In this document: positions 1 to 11,171 of the stretch, piece after piece
Layout of the letters: each line of letters starts with the position of its first letter
How positions within the stretch are numbered: position 1 is the stretch's first letter
Assembly: GCF_027172205.1 (NCBI RefSeq)
Contig: NC_070614.1
Span: 45,241,501 to 45,305,500 of the forward strand
Length of the DNA: 64,000 bases
DNA from: Podarcis raffonei
Lineage: Eukaryota > Chordata > Lepidosauria > Squamata > Lacertidae
Reading direction: 5' to 3'
The notes under the pieces: model-generated
The model's input: the letters and a program-made list of their open reading frames with translations, nothing else
What the model was told of the DNA's origin: nothing
Databases searched by the model: none
Translations under genes and position numbers: made by a program

Positions 1-25
1 GTATGTAACCCGAGGTACCACTGTA
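1..25 (+). mobile_element. Right end of a Tigger-like inverted-repeat element (cut by window edge)
   Basis: The first bases match the right terminal inverted repeat (ending gaggtaccactg, then TA) of the short DNA transposon seen whole at 3628-3853 and elsewhere in this window. The rest lies outside the window. Confidence 0.75.
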
Positions 26-159
26 CAATTGCCTATCAAGTGTAAATTACATCTGTACAGATATTCTTAGAAATAAGCAATGGTTTGGAAAGATTTGGCC
101 TGCGTATGCACCATATGTCTGAAGCACATTTCAAGCATGTGGTTTCCTCCCAAAAAGTC

Positions 160-290
160 TTTGGAACTGTAGCTCACCCTCTCCCAGAGCTACATTTCCC
201 AGCACCCTTAATGAACTACAGTTCCCAGGATTCTATCAGGGAGCCTTTAAATGTATAGTGACAGCCTTGTTCTCTCATATGAAACCCTTT
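160..290. mobile_element. Probable short hAT-like MITE remnant
   Basis: The stretch carries the motif 'ctacatttcccagcaccctt' followed by an inverted partner around 'ctacagttcccaggattct', a fold-back pattern common in squamate hAT-derived MITEs. The ends are not clear. Apart from this I see nothing recognisable between 26 and 764; it is probably intron of the ZP gene. Confidence 0.35.
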
Positions 291-764
291 TGCTTTTAAG
301 TTTGTGCTTATCATCTGTATGTTTTAAGTCCTTGAATTAAGAATGGGGGCCTCTGGCCTCCTCACCTTACAGAACTGCTCTTAAGTTATTTCATGCAGGT
401 GTGCCCAAAAAATGCACAACGTAATTGCAAGCATTATAATAGATTAGGGAAACCCAACATGGTGCTCTCTAGATTTTGGACACTCTTTGGCCAGCATGAA
501 CTATGATCAGGAACCACAGGAGCTGGCATTGACAGCGTCCTGAGGGTGTCCACGTTGCCTATCACTGAAAGAGACCACAAAGATTCCTAATGAAGTGTAT
601 TCAATTAAGTCTGGAATCTCTGTGGAGAAGATGGCCTCTCTCGCAAGTAAATCTCAGTTGTTGCAAAACTGTGTGTTTTGAGAGAGGCTGTGCCTTGTAA
701 CATCTTCTGTATACGCAGCAAGATATATTTGGTGATGCCCTCTTCCTCACCTACCATTCTTCAG

Positions 765-3700
765 TTCTTCCGACCTTTGAAGGCTTCTGTGAGACGGGGA
801 GGATTGGACTGGTAATGACCCACGGAAACTTGGATCGCTACTGGGTCCCGTACGTGGGGAATTTGCAGCTGACAAATGAATTGGCCGCATCGCAGAACTA
901 CACTGTGCAGGATGACGGCAGCTACTACTACCTCTCAGTGCCCTTTTTGGCACCTGGCTTGGTGTATGAGGTAGGTCTGAGTTGGGGAACGCTCCTGCCA
1001 CCACTTTTGGCCTTGAGTTGACGCGGGAGCTGACCCGATCGTATATGTGTGACGTGAGTTTGTTTGTGTTGCCGCAGGATATCTCCCTCCAAGGACTAAC
1101 TGCCCGGCTCGACTTCACCTTGAGGGACAACAAGACGTCGGCGACACTGATAGCATTCCCTGTTGGCTGTATTTTCCCCACTGGAAAACTGCTTGGTAAG
1201 GAATTGGGCATGGCGGTTCTGTTTTGTGTGGAGTAAGACTTGTTTGGCAACCTATTTCAACCCAAGGCCCACATTCCCTGATGGGAGTGGGGTGGGCTTG
1301 TAGCAGGCAGGGCCAGGGGCAAAAGTGGAGAGATTTTGGAGACGGGCCTAGAGTATCTGCTCTGTATGCAGCAGGGGCAGGGAGCAGGGTTCTGCCCCTC
1401 ATAAGGTAAAGGGACCCCTGACCATTAGGTCCAGTCATGACCGACTCTGGGGTTGCGGCGCTCATCTCGCTTTACTGGCCGAGGGAGCCGGCATACAGCT
1501 TCCGGGTCATGTGGCCAACATGACTAAGCCGCTTCTGGCGAAACCAGAGCAGTGCACGGAAAAGCTGTTTACCTTCCCACTGGAGCAGTACCTATTTATC
1601 TACTTGCACTTTGACATGCTTTCTAACTGCTAGGTTGGCAGGAGTAGGGACTGAGCAACGGGAGCTCACCCCGTCACGGGGATTCGAACTGATCAGCAAG
1701 TCCTAGGCTCTGTAGTTTAACCCACAGCGCCACCCGCTTCCCTCTGCCCCTCATAATGTTCCCCAAAAAAGCTCAACAACTTTGGCTGACCCCTCTCTAA
1801 CAAAAATTCTACCATGCCTGGTAAAATGGTGCCGTGTGTGTGGCCAGTCCTCATGCCACCTTCCCAAAGCCAGGTAAAGGTGGTGTCGGGCTTTGGGAAG
1901 GAGGCATAAGGCTCTGGCAGGGTCCTAGAGCCCTTCTTCCTCTATCCCAAAGCTGGGCAAGTGCTAACTACGCTTTGGGAAGGAGACAGGAGGACTCTAA
2001 GACCGTGTCTGAGGCGTGAGGGTCAGTGTTGACAATGCTAAGTCAGATGGACCCAATGGTCTGATTCAGTAAAAGGCAGCTTGCTGCGTTTTCTCTTTCT
2101 TCCTGCAGTGTGTCTCCCCAATGGAACCATAATGGCCACAGTCCTCAGCCTGGACACGAAGCCGGATTTGGACCCCAGGAAAACCCACCTACGGGACAAG
2201 AATTGTGGGCCAGTGGCTGCTGATGAGTCCAAGGCCCTCTTCTCTTTCCCAGTGGCTTCTTGTGGCACCACAAGGAGGGTAGGTAGCTCCCAGGACAAGG
2301 GAGCGCACAAACCACCAGCTCCTGACAGAATTCTACAGCTTTGGGCAAATGCTGAAGACACACTTCTTTACCTGGGCCGGAGACACTTGAGACGCGTGTT
2401 TTCAAGATCCCCACCCTATTCCTGTCACTGTAATCCGTGTAAACTTCTTTTAATTGTAAATTTGTAACCTGCCCTGGGACCTATTGGTGGAGGGTGCGTA
2501 ACAAATTTAGTAGTAGCAAAATAGTATTTAGTAATAATACTATTTAGCAGCAATAGTATTAACAGTATTATTGATAACCACTGCCACCAATGTTGGGGCA
2601 GCTCCTCTAGCACCTTCCTTGGGGCTGCTAAAGACCTGCTAAAGACCAATAATGGTGGCAGAAGCAAAGGAGCCACAGGCCAAGGAAAACACATACCATT
2701 GGCTCCCATTTGGCCTGGGAGGACTCTGTCATTCTTCGTTTTATTGAGTGGTTTTAGTGTAAATCGCCTTGGCTGGCAGAAAAGTGGCTTATGAGTTCAA
2801 CAACAACAATAATAAAATTACCTACAGTCAAGAGGCCAGGGTGTAAGAGGTGCGTCTTCAGATGGAAGCAACATAATGAAGGGGCCAGACACACCTCTGT
2901 AAGGGAGACAATTCTGAAACTCGGGGTTCCCCAACTATGGAGCCCCCCCTTGCACTGAATTTCTTCTCTGCCCTTCAGTTTGACGGTAACTACTTGGTGT
3001 ACGAGAACGAAGTGACCTTCAGGAGAGAGTTGATTCCGGAAGCAAGTCCAGTTATAACCAGGGACTCCCAGTACAGGTGAGGCGGCTCTGTGGTTAAAAT
3101 GTTCCAGAAGAGATGCTGTCCTTTTCTTCTTCTTCTGGTGGTGCTGGAATGGACCACATGGTTTGTGTAAGAGTACAGGTCTGGCTTTTCTCTCCAGGCT
3201 GACCCTGCGCTGCCGTTACCCCCTCAACGAGGTGCTCCGGGTGTGGGCCCGCCAACTGCAGGGAGGGCAGGTGACACCTCAACCCTACGCTCTTGAAGCC
3301 AAAGGTAAGCCGGTCACTCACACTGTTGGCATATCCTTCCCTGATCAGGCATGCATACTGCCTATCCAGGAGAAGTGTTTCTCCCTTGCAATGCAAGAAC
3401 CTCGGTGGCATCCCAGCGAATGCAAATTACGGGAGGGATGTGGCTGTACGTTTGCCACAATGGCTGTGTTTGGCCTCCACTGTCAGAGTGACTCAAAAAC
3501 TCTGAAAACCTGTTGCTGGGAATTGCAGTTGGGGAGAATGGTCCTGTGCTTTTGGGGCTTCCTGTGGGCATCTTGGGTGGCCTCTGAGAACAGGATGCTT
3601 GGTATATGGTATGATGAACTCACAGTACAGTGGTACCTTGGGTTACATACGCTTCAGGTTACAGACTCCGCTAACCCAGAAATAGTGCTTCAGGTTAAGA

Positions 3701-6251
3701 ACTTTGCTTCAGGATAAGAACAGAAATCGTGCTCCGGCGGTGCGGCGGCAGCAGGAGGCCCCATTAGCTAAAGTGGTGCTTCAGGTTAAGAACAGTTTCA
3801 GGTTAAGAACGGACCTCTGGAACAAATTAAGTATTTAACCCGAGGTACCACTGTATTATAATGCTGTGGTTATGATATAATAGACAGAAAGGTGAGGCAG
3901 GAGAAGCAACAACTCTGTGGAAAACAGAGTGGGAAGTTGACAAAAAGAAAAGTTGAAATTGTTTTGATTGTACATGTTAAAAATGTTAATAAAATGTAAT
4001 TGAAAAAGAGAACAAGATGCTTGACCTGATGATGCCTTTGGCCAACTCCTAAGGGCTGAGGTACCTTCACACACCTCCAAATAATATTTGAGAGGGCCGG
4101 GCCTACCCAAAATGGATGGAGATTGCCATTCAAATGGTGATTGTATGCTGTATCTTGTGATTATGTGGGGTGGGGCTTACCTGCCCCCCATATTTTATTC
4201 GACTTGGCACCCCTGGACTTGAAAAGGGCTGTTTTCACTTCCCAGAGATACAGGAAAAACTTTCTGCCTCCCCACTTCTTGAAAGCATGGCTTCTGCTCA
4301 AATAATGGTCCCATTTCTAAGGACCCCAAAATGTTATGCTAGAACAGGGGTCAGCAAACTTTTTCAGCAGGTGGCCGGTCCACTGTCCCTCAGACCTTGT
4401 GGGGGGCCGGACTATATTTGGGGGGTGGGATGAACGAATTCCTATGCCCCACAAATAACCCAGAGATGCATTTTAAGCAAAGGGACACATTCTACTCATG
4501 TAAAATCATGCTCATTCCTGGACCGTATGCGGGCCAGATTTAGAAGGCGGTTGGGCTGGATCCAGCCCCTGGGCCTTAGTTTGCCTACCTATGTGCTAGA
4601 ATGTAATGTGGACTTAACACACATCATCTGTGGTGGTGCGTGTAGGAACAACTCCATTGTGTTCCTCTTGTGTAATGTTTGATTGCTTCCTAACAACTGG
4701 GGTGTGCCTGTCTTTCAGCATATCAGCGGAAGAGGTCTGCAGGTCACCATGCTGTATCCCAGATAGCAGGCCGCTCTTCATCAGGTAAAGCCTCGACCAT
4801 CATCTCAACCTGTGGAATGCCACTTTGGCAGGAATAAGTACCTGGTCTTCACTGGCCCAGATATCACAGGAGGGACTGTGTGTTGCGGGAGAGGGAGGTT
4901 GGTAACTTTGGGTAGATACCAAGGATCCAGACCGTGTGGAGAGAAGAAGGCGGGATGGGGAGGGGGGTTGGCATCTTCAGGCAAATACCAAGCTTCCCAC
5001 CTGGCAGCTAGAGCTCTATGCTGCGGGCGACACGCATTTGTCCCATGGGCTGCTGAAATTTTGAACCAGCCTTGTCTGCGGGTGCTTGACTTAAAATCAG
5101 GGCGTGCTGAAAATCTGCTTCTTCAAAAACAGAGTAAAAACCACTCCAAAAAACCCGCCACTATTGTCACCCCCAAAAGTAAAGTCAATGCTAATAATAC
5201 AACCTGGAATTGGTGACGTATAAACTTTGAAGTGTAAGTGGGACGCAGGTGGCGCTGTGGGTAAAAGCCTCAGCGCCTAGGGCTTGCCGATCGAAAGGTC
5301 GGCGGTTCGAATCCCCGCGGCGGGGTGCGCTCCCATTGCTCGGTCCCAGCGCCTGCCAACCTAGCAGTTCGAAAGCACCCCCAGGTGCAAGTAGATAAAT
5401 AGGGACCGCTTACTGGCGGGAAGGTAAACGGCGCTTCCGTGTGCTGCGCTGGCTCACCAGATGCAGCTTTGTCACGCTGGCCACGTGCCCCGGAAGTGTC
5501 TCTGGACAGCGCTGGCCCCCGGCCTCTTAAGTGAGATGGGCGCACAACCCCAGAGTCTGTCAAGACTGGCCCGTATGGGCAGGGGTACCTTTACCTTTAC
5601 CTTTAAACTTTGAAGAGCTCATGTTTCATGATAGTTCATTGGGGAGGGAAAAGAGCTCAGTGGTATAGAGAAACACACTTTGCATGTGCAATGGTCCCAA
5701 GCAGGCTCAGTCTCTGGTCTCTGTCTCCATTTAAAGCTTTGAAGAGCAGGTGATGATTGCAAACATCCTCTGCCCTAAGATGAGCTGCTGCTAGTCGGAC
5801 CTGACACTAGGCTAGATGAACAAATACAGTGGTGCCTCGGGTTACATACTCTTCAGGTTACATACGCTTCAGGTTACAGACTCGCTAACCCAGAAATAGT
5901 GCTTCAGGTTAAGAACTTTGCTTCAGGATGAGAACAGAAATCGTGTTCTGGCGGCGTGGCAGCAGCAGGAGGCCCCATTACCTAAAGTGCTGTTTCAGGT
6001 TAAGTATGGACCTCCGGAATGAATTAAGTACCGTACTTAACCCGAGGTACCACTGTAGTCTGTCTTCAAGTATAATAAGACCACTTGCTATGTTCTTAGG
6101 GCAAAGCCTTTGCGACCCTGAGTCAGCTCCTTAGACTCTAACTCCTTGTTCCTTTGTTGCAGGAGCAGCTGCAAAAGCCATCTCCATAGCTCTGTTTGGG
6201 GTAGCTGCTGCAATCGGCATGATCCTCCCTGTTGGATTAATTGGTTGTTAA
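765..6251 (+). CDS. Zona-pellucida-domain protein, last seven exons (5' part off window; ZPAX-like)
   Basis: Exons read as 765-970, 1078-1195, 2109-2278, 2979-3076, 3198-3304, 4719-4784 and 6163-6251. All introns are GT-AG, all phases agree, and together they give 283 residues and a TAA stop. The first two exons encode a domain with FCETGRIGLV, WVPYVGNLQL and the phrase VYEDISLQGL, like the repeats N-terminal to the ZP module of ZP2/ZPAX-type egg-coat proteins. Exons 3-5 encode a ZP-N module: paired cysteines in VCLPNG and KNCGP, then ASCGTTRR, LVYENEV, ITRDSQYR and LRCRYPLN. Next come a basic RKRSAG site suited to proprotein cleavage and a C-terminal hydrophobic segment of about 22 residues (membrane or GPI signal). 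Egg-envelope function is inferred from family. Oddly, no cysteine-bearing ZP-C module lies between the ZP-N part and the basic site. ZPAX is my best guess; another ZP-N-repeat family member is possible. Confidence 0.8.
1405..1742 (-). mobile_element. Sauria-type tRNA-derived SINE, minus orientation, with 14-bp TSD
   Basis: Reads on the minus strand from a tRNA-like head (gtggcgctgtgggttaaac, B-box like ggttcgaatccc) to a 3' tail related to BovB ('cctaatggtcaggggtccct') ending in a cctttacc repeat. It is flanked by a perfect direct repeat tctgcccctcataa at 1391-1404 and 1743-1756. It lies in an intron of the ZP gene. Confidence 0.85.
2012..2092 (+). mobile_element. 3' part of a MIR-like tRNA SINE
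   Basis: The phrase 'agatggacccaatggtctga' followed by 'ttcagtaaaaggcagctt' is the 3' half of a tRNA-derived SINE that also appears at 27074 and 49808. It abuts the acceptor of ZP exon 2109-2278. Confidence 0.55.
3628..3853 (+). mobile_element. Tigger-like non-autonomous DNA transposon (TA target duplication)
   Basis: Terminal inverted repeats cagtggtaccttgggtta and taacccgaggtaccactg, each flanked by TA, mark a Tc1/mariner/pogo-type insertion. The interior has several copies of the motif cttcaggttaagaac. Same family as 5827, 10000, 31407, 40741 and 45946. No transposase is encoded. Confidence 0.85.
4345..4593 (+). mobile_element. Non-autonomous hAT element with 8-bp TSD tgctagaa
   Basis: The termini caggggtcagcaaact and agtttgcctacctatg are imperfect inverted repeats. 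The flanks are identical 8-bp repeats tgctagaa at 4337-4344 and 4594-4601, with the central TA typical of Buster-type hAT elements. Confidence 0.8.
5233..5603 (+). mobile_element. Sauria-type SINE, plus orientation, 12-bp TSD
   Basis: Full-looking SINE with tRNA-like head (ggtggcgctgtgggtaaaag, then ggttcgaatccccgcgg), a GC-rich body and a tail of repeated cctttac. It is flanked by taaactttgaag at 5221-5232 and 5604-5615. Very close to the copy at 42780-43137, so the subfamily is probably young. Confidence 0.88.
5640..5824 (+). mobile_element. MIR-like tRNA SINE, diverged
   Basis: Contains an A-box-like 'gagctcagtggtatagag', 'tttgcatgtgcaatggtccc' and downstream 'ggctagatgaac'. This matches the tRNA-derived SINE at 27074 in order but is more decayed. 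Confidence 0.5.
5827..6055 (+). mobile_element. Tigger-like non-autonomous DNA transposon
   Basis: Terminal cagtggtgcctcgggtta and taacccgaggtaccactg with TA on both sides. It lies in the last intron of the ZP gene, about 110 bp before the final exon. Confidence 0.85.
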
Positions 6252-6292
6252 AAACAATATTCTGAAAATGTTAGGTGTCCAAAAAGAAAACA

Positions 6293-6298
6293 AATAAA
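6293..6298 (+). promoter_or_regulatory. Poly(A) signal of the ZP gene
   Basis: AATAAA 42 bp after the TAA stop of the ZP gene. It is the only strong signal close by and gives a very short 3' UTR. Confidence 0.75.
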
Positions 6299-6319
6299 AG
6301 GCTTCAAACGACTTATGAG

Positions 6320-7846
6320 TTGGAGTTTTTCCAGTATAGCCTATAGGTCCCAACTATGGGACGACAAACCAAATCCCTGCATGTAGAAAATCAGCATGTC
6401 AGGGAAAAGGCTCGGCTTAGAATCCTCCTTCCTGACTTGCTAGTAGCCAGCTGTTACGTGTATGGAGGTTTGTGTGTTCTAATAGACAAATTGATTTGGA
6501 AATCTGCACCACTTCCTTGGCACGTGCCTAATCATCTTTCAACATCCCTCTCCAAAACCTCTCGCTTGAGGCTAAGTAGCCACAGGTGTGGTTATACTCG
6601 ATCTTAGCTGGAAGTGGTGGATGGCATCAAATACATATCCTAAACAAGCCCACATAAGGAACCCACAAAATTATTTACTAGCCTGCCGGAAGGCTAGCGA
6701 CATGGAAATGCAAGCCCCTAGCTTCATAGCAAGCTAGTTAAAAAATATTGCCACCTACCATACAGGGACAGGTAGCTTGGGTGCCAGGCTAGTTGCAAAT
6801 TGAAGGCAGGTGAGCAGATTGACTTGCCTGCCCTCCATATTGCCTTTGGGCAATGTTGTTGAATACAAAGCTGTTTCATGCTACTTCTGCTCTAGGGAGA
6901 CGGTCACATAACCCAGGGACATTGAACTGATGGATCTCTGAATGTTGCTGGACTACAAATCCCATAATCTGTTGAGCCAGGTCTTTCTCCCATCCCTGCA
7001 GGCAAGAGGACCACACACCTGTCAGGTGAGTGGTCCTCCTGCCCACCTGTCAAAGTTGGCCCATGGGGAGGGGCAGAGATGCTGCCCTAAGCAGGATTGA
7101 ACTGAGGTGTGGGATGTTCACTCCAGCTTCCTGCTGCTGTGTCTCTACTTGGCATCGCATTGGGTGTGATTTCGTGAAAACAGGCCTTTGTGGGACAAAT
7201 GGGGAGGCCTGCAAGGCCAGCCCAATGGCTAGCAATGCCGGCTGGGACTGAAGGGGAGTTGGGGGTCCAGCAACATGTGAAAGCAGCCACAGATTCCCTC
7301 TCCCTGGCACAGCCCCAGACTCCTGCTGGCCTGCCAGTCGGCTCATCTTAGGCCCTGGCTGGCTGGGACACAGTGTCCTCAAACTCTCTGCAACACACTC
7401 TGAGCTGCCAAAAAAAAGCTTTATGTTTACGGTGGCTTGATTTGGCCTGTTTGGGCTCTTACAAGAGGCCCATGGATGGTGTGGGGGGTTATGGCGTCCC
7501 CACCCCCTTCCCTCTCACACACCCATGGCCTTGGATGAGGCATTTCGCTGCGGCTATGACGTCAGCAGAGCAACTAAAGGAGAGGTGGCAGTAGCTGCAC
7601 ATTTGCTCTGCTGAAGGCTTTGTGCTGAGCAAGCTCAGGAGCTTTCAACTATGGGAATTCATTTCTATAAATGCTACATTAGGTTAACTACAGTAACATT
7701 CCCCCCCCCCTTTTTTTGGTAATGTACACTATCTTTTTTCTCTGTTTTGTTTTCTACGTGGCTACTATTTCCTGTTTCTTCTTTCTTGTTTCTTGTCTTG
7801 CTCTGTGTGCTTCTAATTTATCAATGAAGAATAATAATGATAATTG
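6320..7846. other. Intergenic spacer, no gene seen
   Basis: No coding exon or RNA gene recognised. Around 6920-6990 there is a piece of the 'tgctggactacaaatcccat' hAT-like MITE. A C/T homopolymer tract lies near 7690-7720. Confidence 0.5.
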
Positions 7847-8519
7847 TTATGTACTGAGTTGAATAGGATCCAAAAGGCAGCAGTCTGATTGATTCTAGAA
7901 CAATAGGATTCAGAATGCAGCAGTCTGATTGGTCCCAGTCCACCTGGAGCCACCCAATCCAGCTCCAGGTGGAAGGGAATCCACAACCTGATTGGCCTAT
8001 AGGAGAATCCCGGAATTAGCCAATCACGTGGGGCCCATTGTGTAAATACCGTATTTTTCGCTCTGATGCACCAGACCATAAGACGTACCTAGTTTTTGGA
8101 GGAGGAAAACAAGAAAAAAAATATTCTGAATCCCAGAAGCCAGAACAGCAAGAGGGATCGCTGCGCAGCGAAAGCAGCGATCCCTCTTGCTGTTCTGGCT
8201 TCTGGGATAGCTGCACAGGCTGCATTTGCTCCATAAGACGCACACACATTTCCCCTTGCTTTTTAGGAGGGGAAAAAGTGAGTTTTATAGAGCAAAAAAT
8301 ACGGTAATGTATATAAGGCAGACATTCTGGGTGAACTTCCATTCCTCCTCACCACTATGAGCTGAATAAAGAGCATGAAATCCACTCTAAAATCAATAAT
8401 AAAAAGTACAGGAAACGACCACCCTCCGCCGTTAAGTTTCCCTACATCCAGCCTGATCTGTTGGCTCCCACCTCAGCAGCGTGATAGACAAACCCCATCT
8501 GCTAAAGTTTGCATTGTTA
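7847..8519 (+). mobile_element. Probable solo LTR of an endogenous retrovirus-like element, carrying a later MITE insertion
   Basis: The stretch begins TGTTATG and ends GTTACA. Between these lie CCAAT-type boxes, a TATA motif (tatataag near 8311) and AATAAA (about 8364), in U3-R-U5 order and spacing. Two copies of cagcagtctgattg in the upstream half look like a U3 repeat. The DNA transposon at 8049-8304 is inserted between the upstream boxes and the TATA motif. No internal retroviral region is seen. I could not confirm a target-site repeat, so boundaries and family are uncertain. Confidence 0.42.
8049..8304 (+). mobile_element. TIR MITE with a perfect 34-bp internal palindrome
   Basis: Ends ccgtatttttcgctct and agagcaaaaaatacgg with TA on each side, suggesting a mariner-like element. 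Inside, 8132-8165 and 8175-8208 are perfect inverted repeats separated by 9 bases, so the element can fold as a long hairpin. A second, more diverged copy is at 28353-28602. Confidence 0.82.
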
Positions 8520-8529
8520 CAATCTCTTC

Positions 8530-8725
8530 CTTTTGCCTGTCCTGGATGAAAAGAAGCCGCCTGCGTCAGGCCAGTGCCCCAATCTGGTCCAGCATCCCAT
8601 TCTCACAGTGCCTTCCTCCTGCTGGAAGCAAACAAGCAAAAGTATTCAGAAGCAGCAGAGGTAAAACCCAACCACCAAGATTAGTAGCCACTGACAGCTT
8701 TATCCTGCATGAATTTGTCTAATGT
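8530..8725 (-). mobile_element. CR1/L3-type LINE 3' fragment
   Basis: Phrases 'atctggtccagcatcc', 'attctcacagtgcc' and 'agtagccactgacagc' match a LINE fragment family that recurs at 43435 and 59283. No reading frame survives. Confidence 0.5.
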
Positions 8726-8904
8726 AATAATTCTCCCATCAGTACCTCTTTTGTCTGTCTGTCAAGAAGGAAGATGAGCTTCAGTTGGTAAAAGAAACAA
8801 GCAATTCTGGCAGAAGGCCCTGGATAGAGAGAATTGGACCCTAACTATCGGAGGCTGGTTTTATAGTTAGTTGCTGAAACTCAGGCCTAGGGCCCAAATA
8901 ATAG

Positions 8905-9050
8905 AATTGTAGAGTTGGAAGGGACCCCAGCGGTCATCTAGCTCAACCCCCTGCCATGCAGGAATCCTGCCCACAGCTGTCCCTGGATGGGCTCGAACCA
9001 CTAATCTTCTGGTTAACAGCAAGACACACTGACCCATTGTGTCCAGCCGT
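8905..9050 (-). mobile_element. CR1-like LINE 3' end fragment
   Basis: 'agaattgtagagttggaag' and 'tcatctagctcaaccccctg' are the conserved CR1 3' end read from the minus strand. The same block occurs at 9772, 17235 and 20553. Confidence 0.65.
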
Positions 9051-9771
9051 CTCTAGCTGGCCCTTGGGACTCTGCCCAAGTCATAGCTATCCATAGCTAT
9101 CGGCCATTATGGATAAATGGAACTGACATGTTCAGAGGCAGTGTACCTGTAACTATTTATTTATTTGGTGTGGCTAAAGAACAGCGTTTTCAGAGCTGCT
9201 GCCTCCGGACTCTTCTGCCTGCTGAACCAGACTGGTGGTCTGATCCCAGATGGCTTTTTCTGTATTCACCAGGAGCTGGTTAATAATAGATCTGGGAACT
9301 GTTAATCGCTGACACCCCAATGACAGGGAGAGCATCTGCTTATCCACCCTGGGGAGGGTCACTGAATTCCACAAAGGTAAAAATGATCAATTCCACCCCC
9401 CGACCCCAATTAATTTTGGGAGACCTGGGTCTTGTCTTAGCTAGTTTAAACCTGATCATGATGTGGCAGGGAGTGATATTTCTAAAGAATGGTAAAAGTG
9501 CCTTTGTGGTTGGATGTCGAAATGCACACTCTGGCTCAAATCTGAACTTTGGTCACAATGTGCACATATAAATTTAGAATGGGCTGAGAAGGGAAGGAGC
9601 TCCACAAGCTACAGGGAACCGCAGGTGGCAGAGCCTAAACTTGGGCGACTTAAGTAGTAGAGCAGAGGGGTAAGTACAACACCCATTTATTATATTTATT
9701 AAAGCAATAGCTCTGGCTAATAAGAGCGCAGTAAAGGCACTGTGTGTAGCAGAAGCCAAATCCTACTATAA

Positions 9772-9990
9772 CTTAGAATCAGAATTGGGAGGGTCCCGAG
9801 GGTCATCTAGTCCAACCCCCTGTATGAATCTCAACTAAAGCATCCATGACAGATGGCCATCCAAACTCTGCTTAAAAACACCAAAGGAAGGAGAGTCAAT
9901 TTCCTTCTGTGTTTCCTGCTTCATGCTAACCATTGTTTGCTGTGAAATCTGAAGGTGTGTGTGTGTGGGGGGGACAGACAACAACAACAT
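9772..9990 (-). mobile_element. CR1-like LINE fragment with adjoining repeat
   Basis: 'gggtcatctagtccaacccc' and 'aaaacaccaaaggaaggaga' are CR1. The following block 'gctaaccattgtttgctgtg' also occurs at about 15780, so this piece is duplicated in the window. Confidence 0.55.
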
Positions 9991-9999
9991 ATCACTGTA

Positions 10000-10216
10000 C
10001 AGTGGTACCTCGGGTTACATACGCTTCAGGGTACAGACTCCGCTAACCCAGAAATAGTACCTCAGGTTCAGAACTTTGCTTCAGGATGAGAACAGAAATC
10101 GTGCAAGGCAGCAGCGGGAGGCCCCATTAGCTAAAGTGGTGCTTCAGGTTAAGAACAGTTTCAGGTTAAGAACGGACCTCCGGAACGAATTAAGTACTTA
10201 ACCCGAGGTACCACTG
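10000..10216 (+). mobile_element. Tigger-like non-autonomous DNA transposon
   Basis: Inverted ends cagtggtacctcgggtta and taacccgaggtaccactg with TA target duplication. Close in sequence to the other copies of the family. Confidence 0.87.
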
Positions 10217-10476
10217 TACTTCGTTGTGCAAATCACCCAGCACCCCTGATTGACTTTAACTGCAATACCTTAATTTGTTGTTATGTGACTGAATCCCACC
10301 AGAAAACAGCAATATTCTGGATGTGCCCTGGTCAGGTTTTTGAGGTAATCGACCTACGGTTTTGGTTGCTCTAATAAAATTGTCACTCTAATAAGGACTT
10401 TGGAATTTTCCTTTCTTTTTGTGCTTCCCCCTCCTGGCATTAGACTTAGCTACTAGTGTATATCCATAGTTATAGG

Positions 10477-10728
10477 CCAGGCATCCAAAGTCTGTTTCGG
10501 GGGCCTAATCCAGCCTGCTGATCGATGTAATCCGGCTCCCGTTGCAGCATATGTCCTGGGGTAAAATCCTTCAAAAAGCTCAAAAGTTGAACAACTTGGG
10601 GGTTAAATCCTCAAAAAAAAAAGCTCAATAACTTCAGTCCTTAAAAAAGCTCAACTTTGGTTGGCCTTCACACATGTTCAGATAATCAAATCTGGCCCTC
10701 TTTGAAAAAAGGTTGGGCACTCCTGTTA
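10477..10728. mobile_element. hAT-like MITE remnant
   Basis: The right end 'aaaggttgggcactcctg' is the reverse of the widespread hAT terminus caggggtgcccaacctt. The left end near 10477 is decayed. Several 'aaaaagctcaa' units occur inside. Confidence 0.4.
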
Positions 10729-11171
10729 CAGGCTGAATGTAGACACATCAAAAATGTGAATCAGTTAAACAGGTTGTAAACTTCATACAGGGAAATCCCA
10801 CTGGCGAAAGACAACCATCTGGTGTTACAGTGTTATAACGCATATAAAGTGCTTTATCTTTACGAATGTAGCTGAGTCCATTATATAGTTACTCTGGGCA
10901 TACTGCTAGTCTGTATCCAAAGAAACAGAAATAAGTTGCCATATAATGCACCAGACTTTTTGTCCATCTAAGCCAGGACTGCTTGCACTGGCTGGCAGCA
11001 GCCGCCTTCTGTAGTCTCTTGCCATTGCTGTTGGATCTCAATCAAGCAATCAATAATAAATCTCGGACAACCAATGATCGATTCTGAACCCATTTTGCCT
11101 GCAAGCGTGGGTTCTGCCCACAAGGGTTCTTGCAAAGGTTCCTTGTCTTCACAAAAAAAAACCCAAGCAGT

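Noticed and set aside
5270-5563. Minus-strand open frame of 97 codons (also 42810-43103)
   Set aside because: It lies wholly inside a Sauria-type SINE and recurs in the second copy; the frame is a by-product of the GC-rich SINE body.
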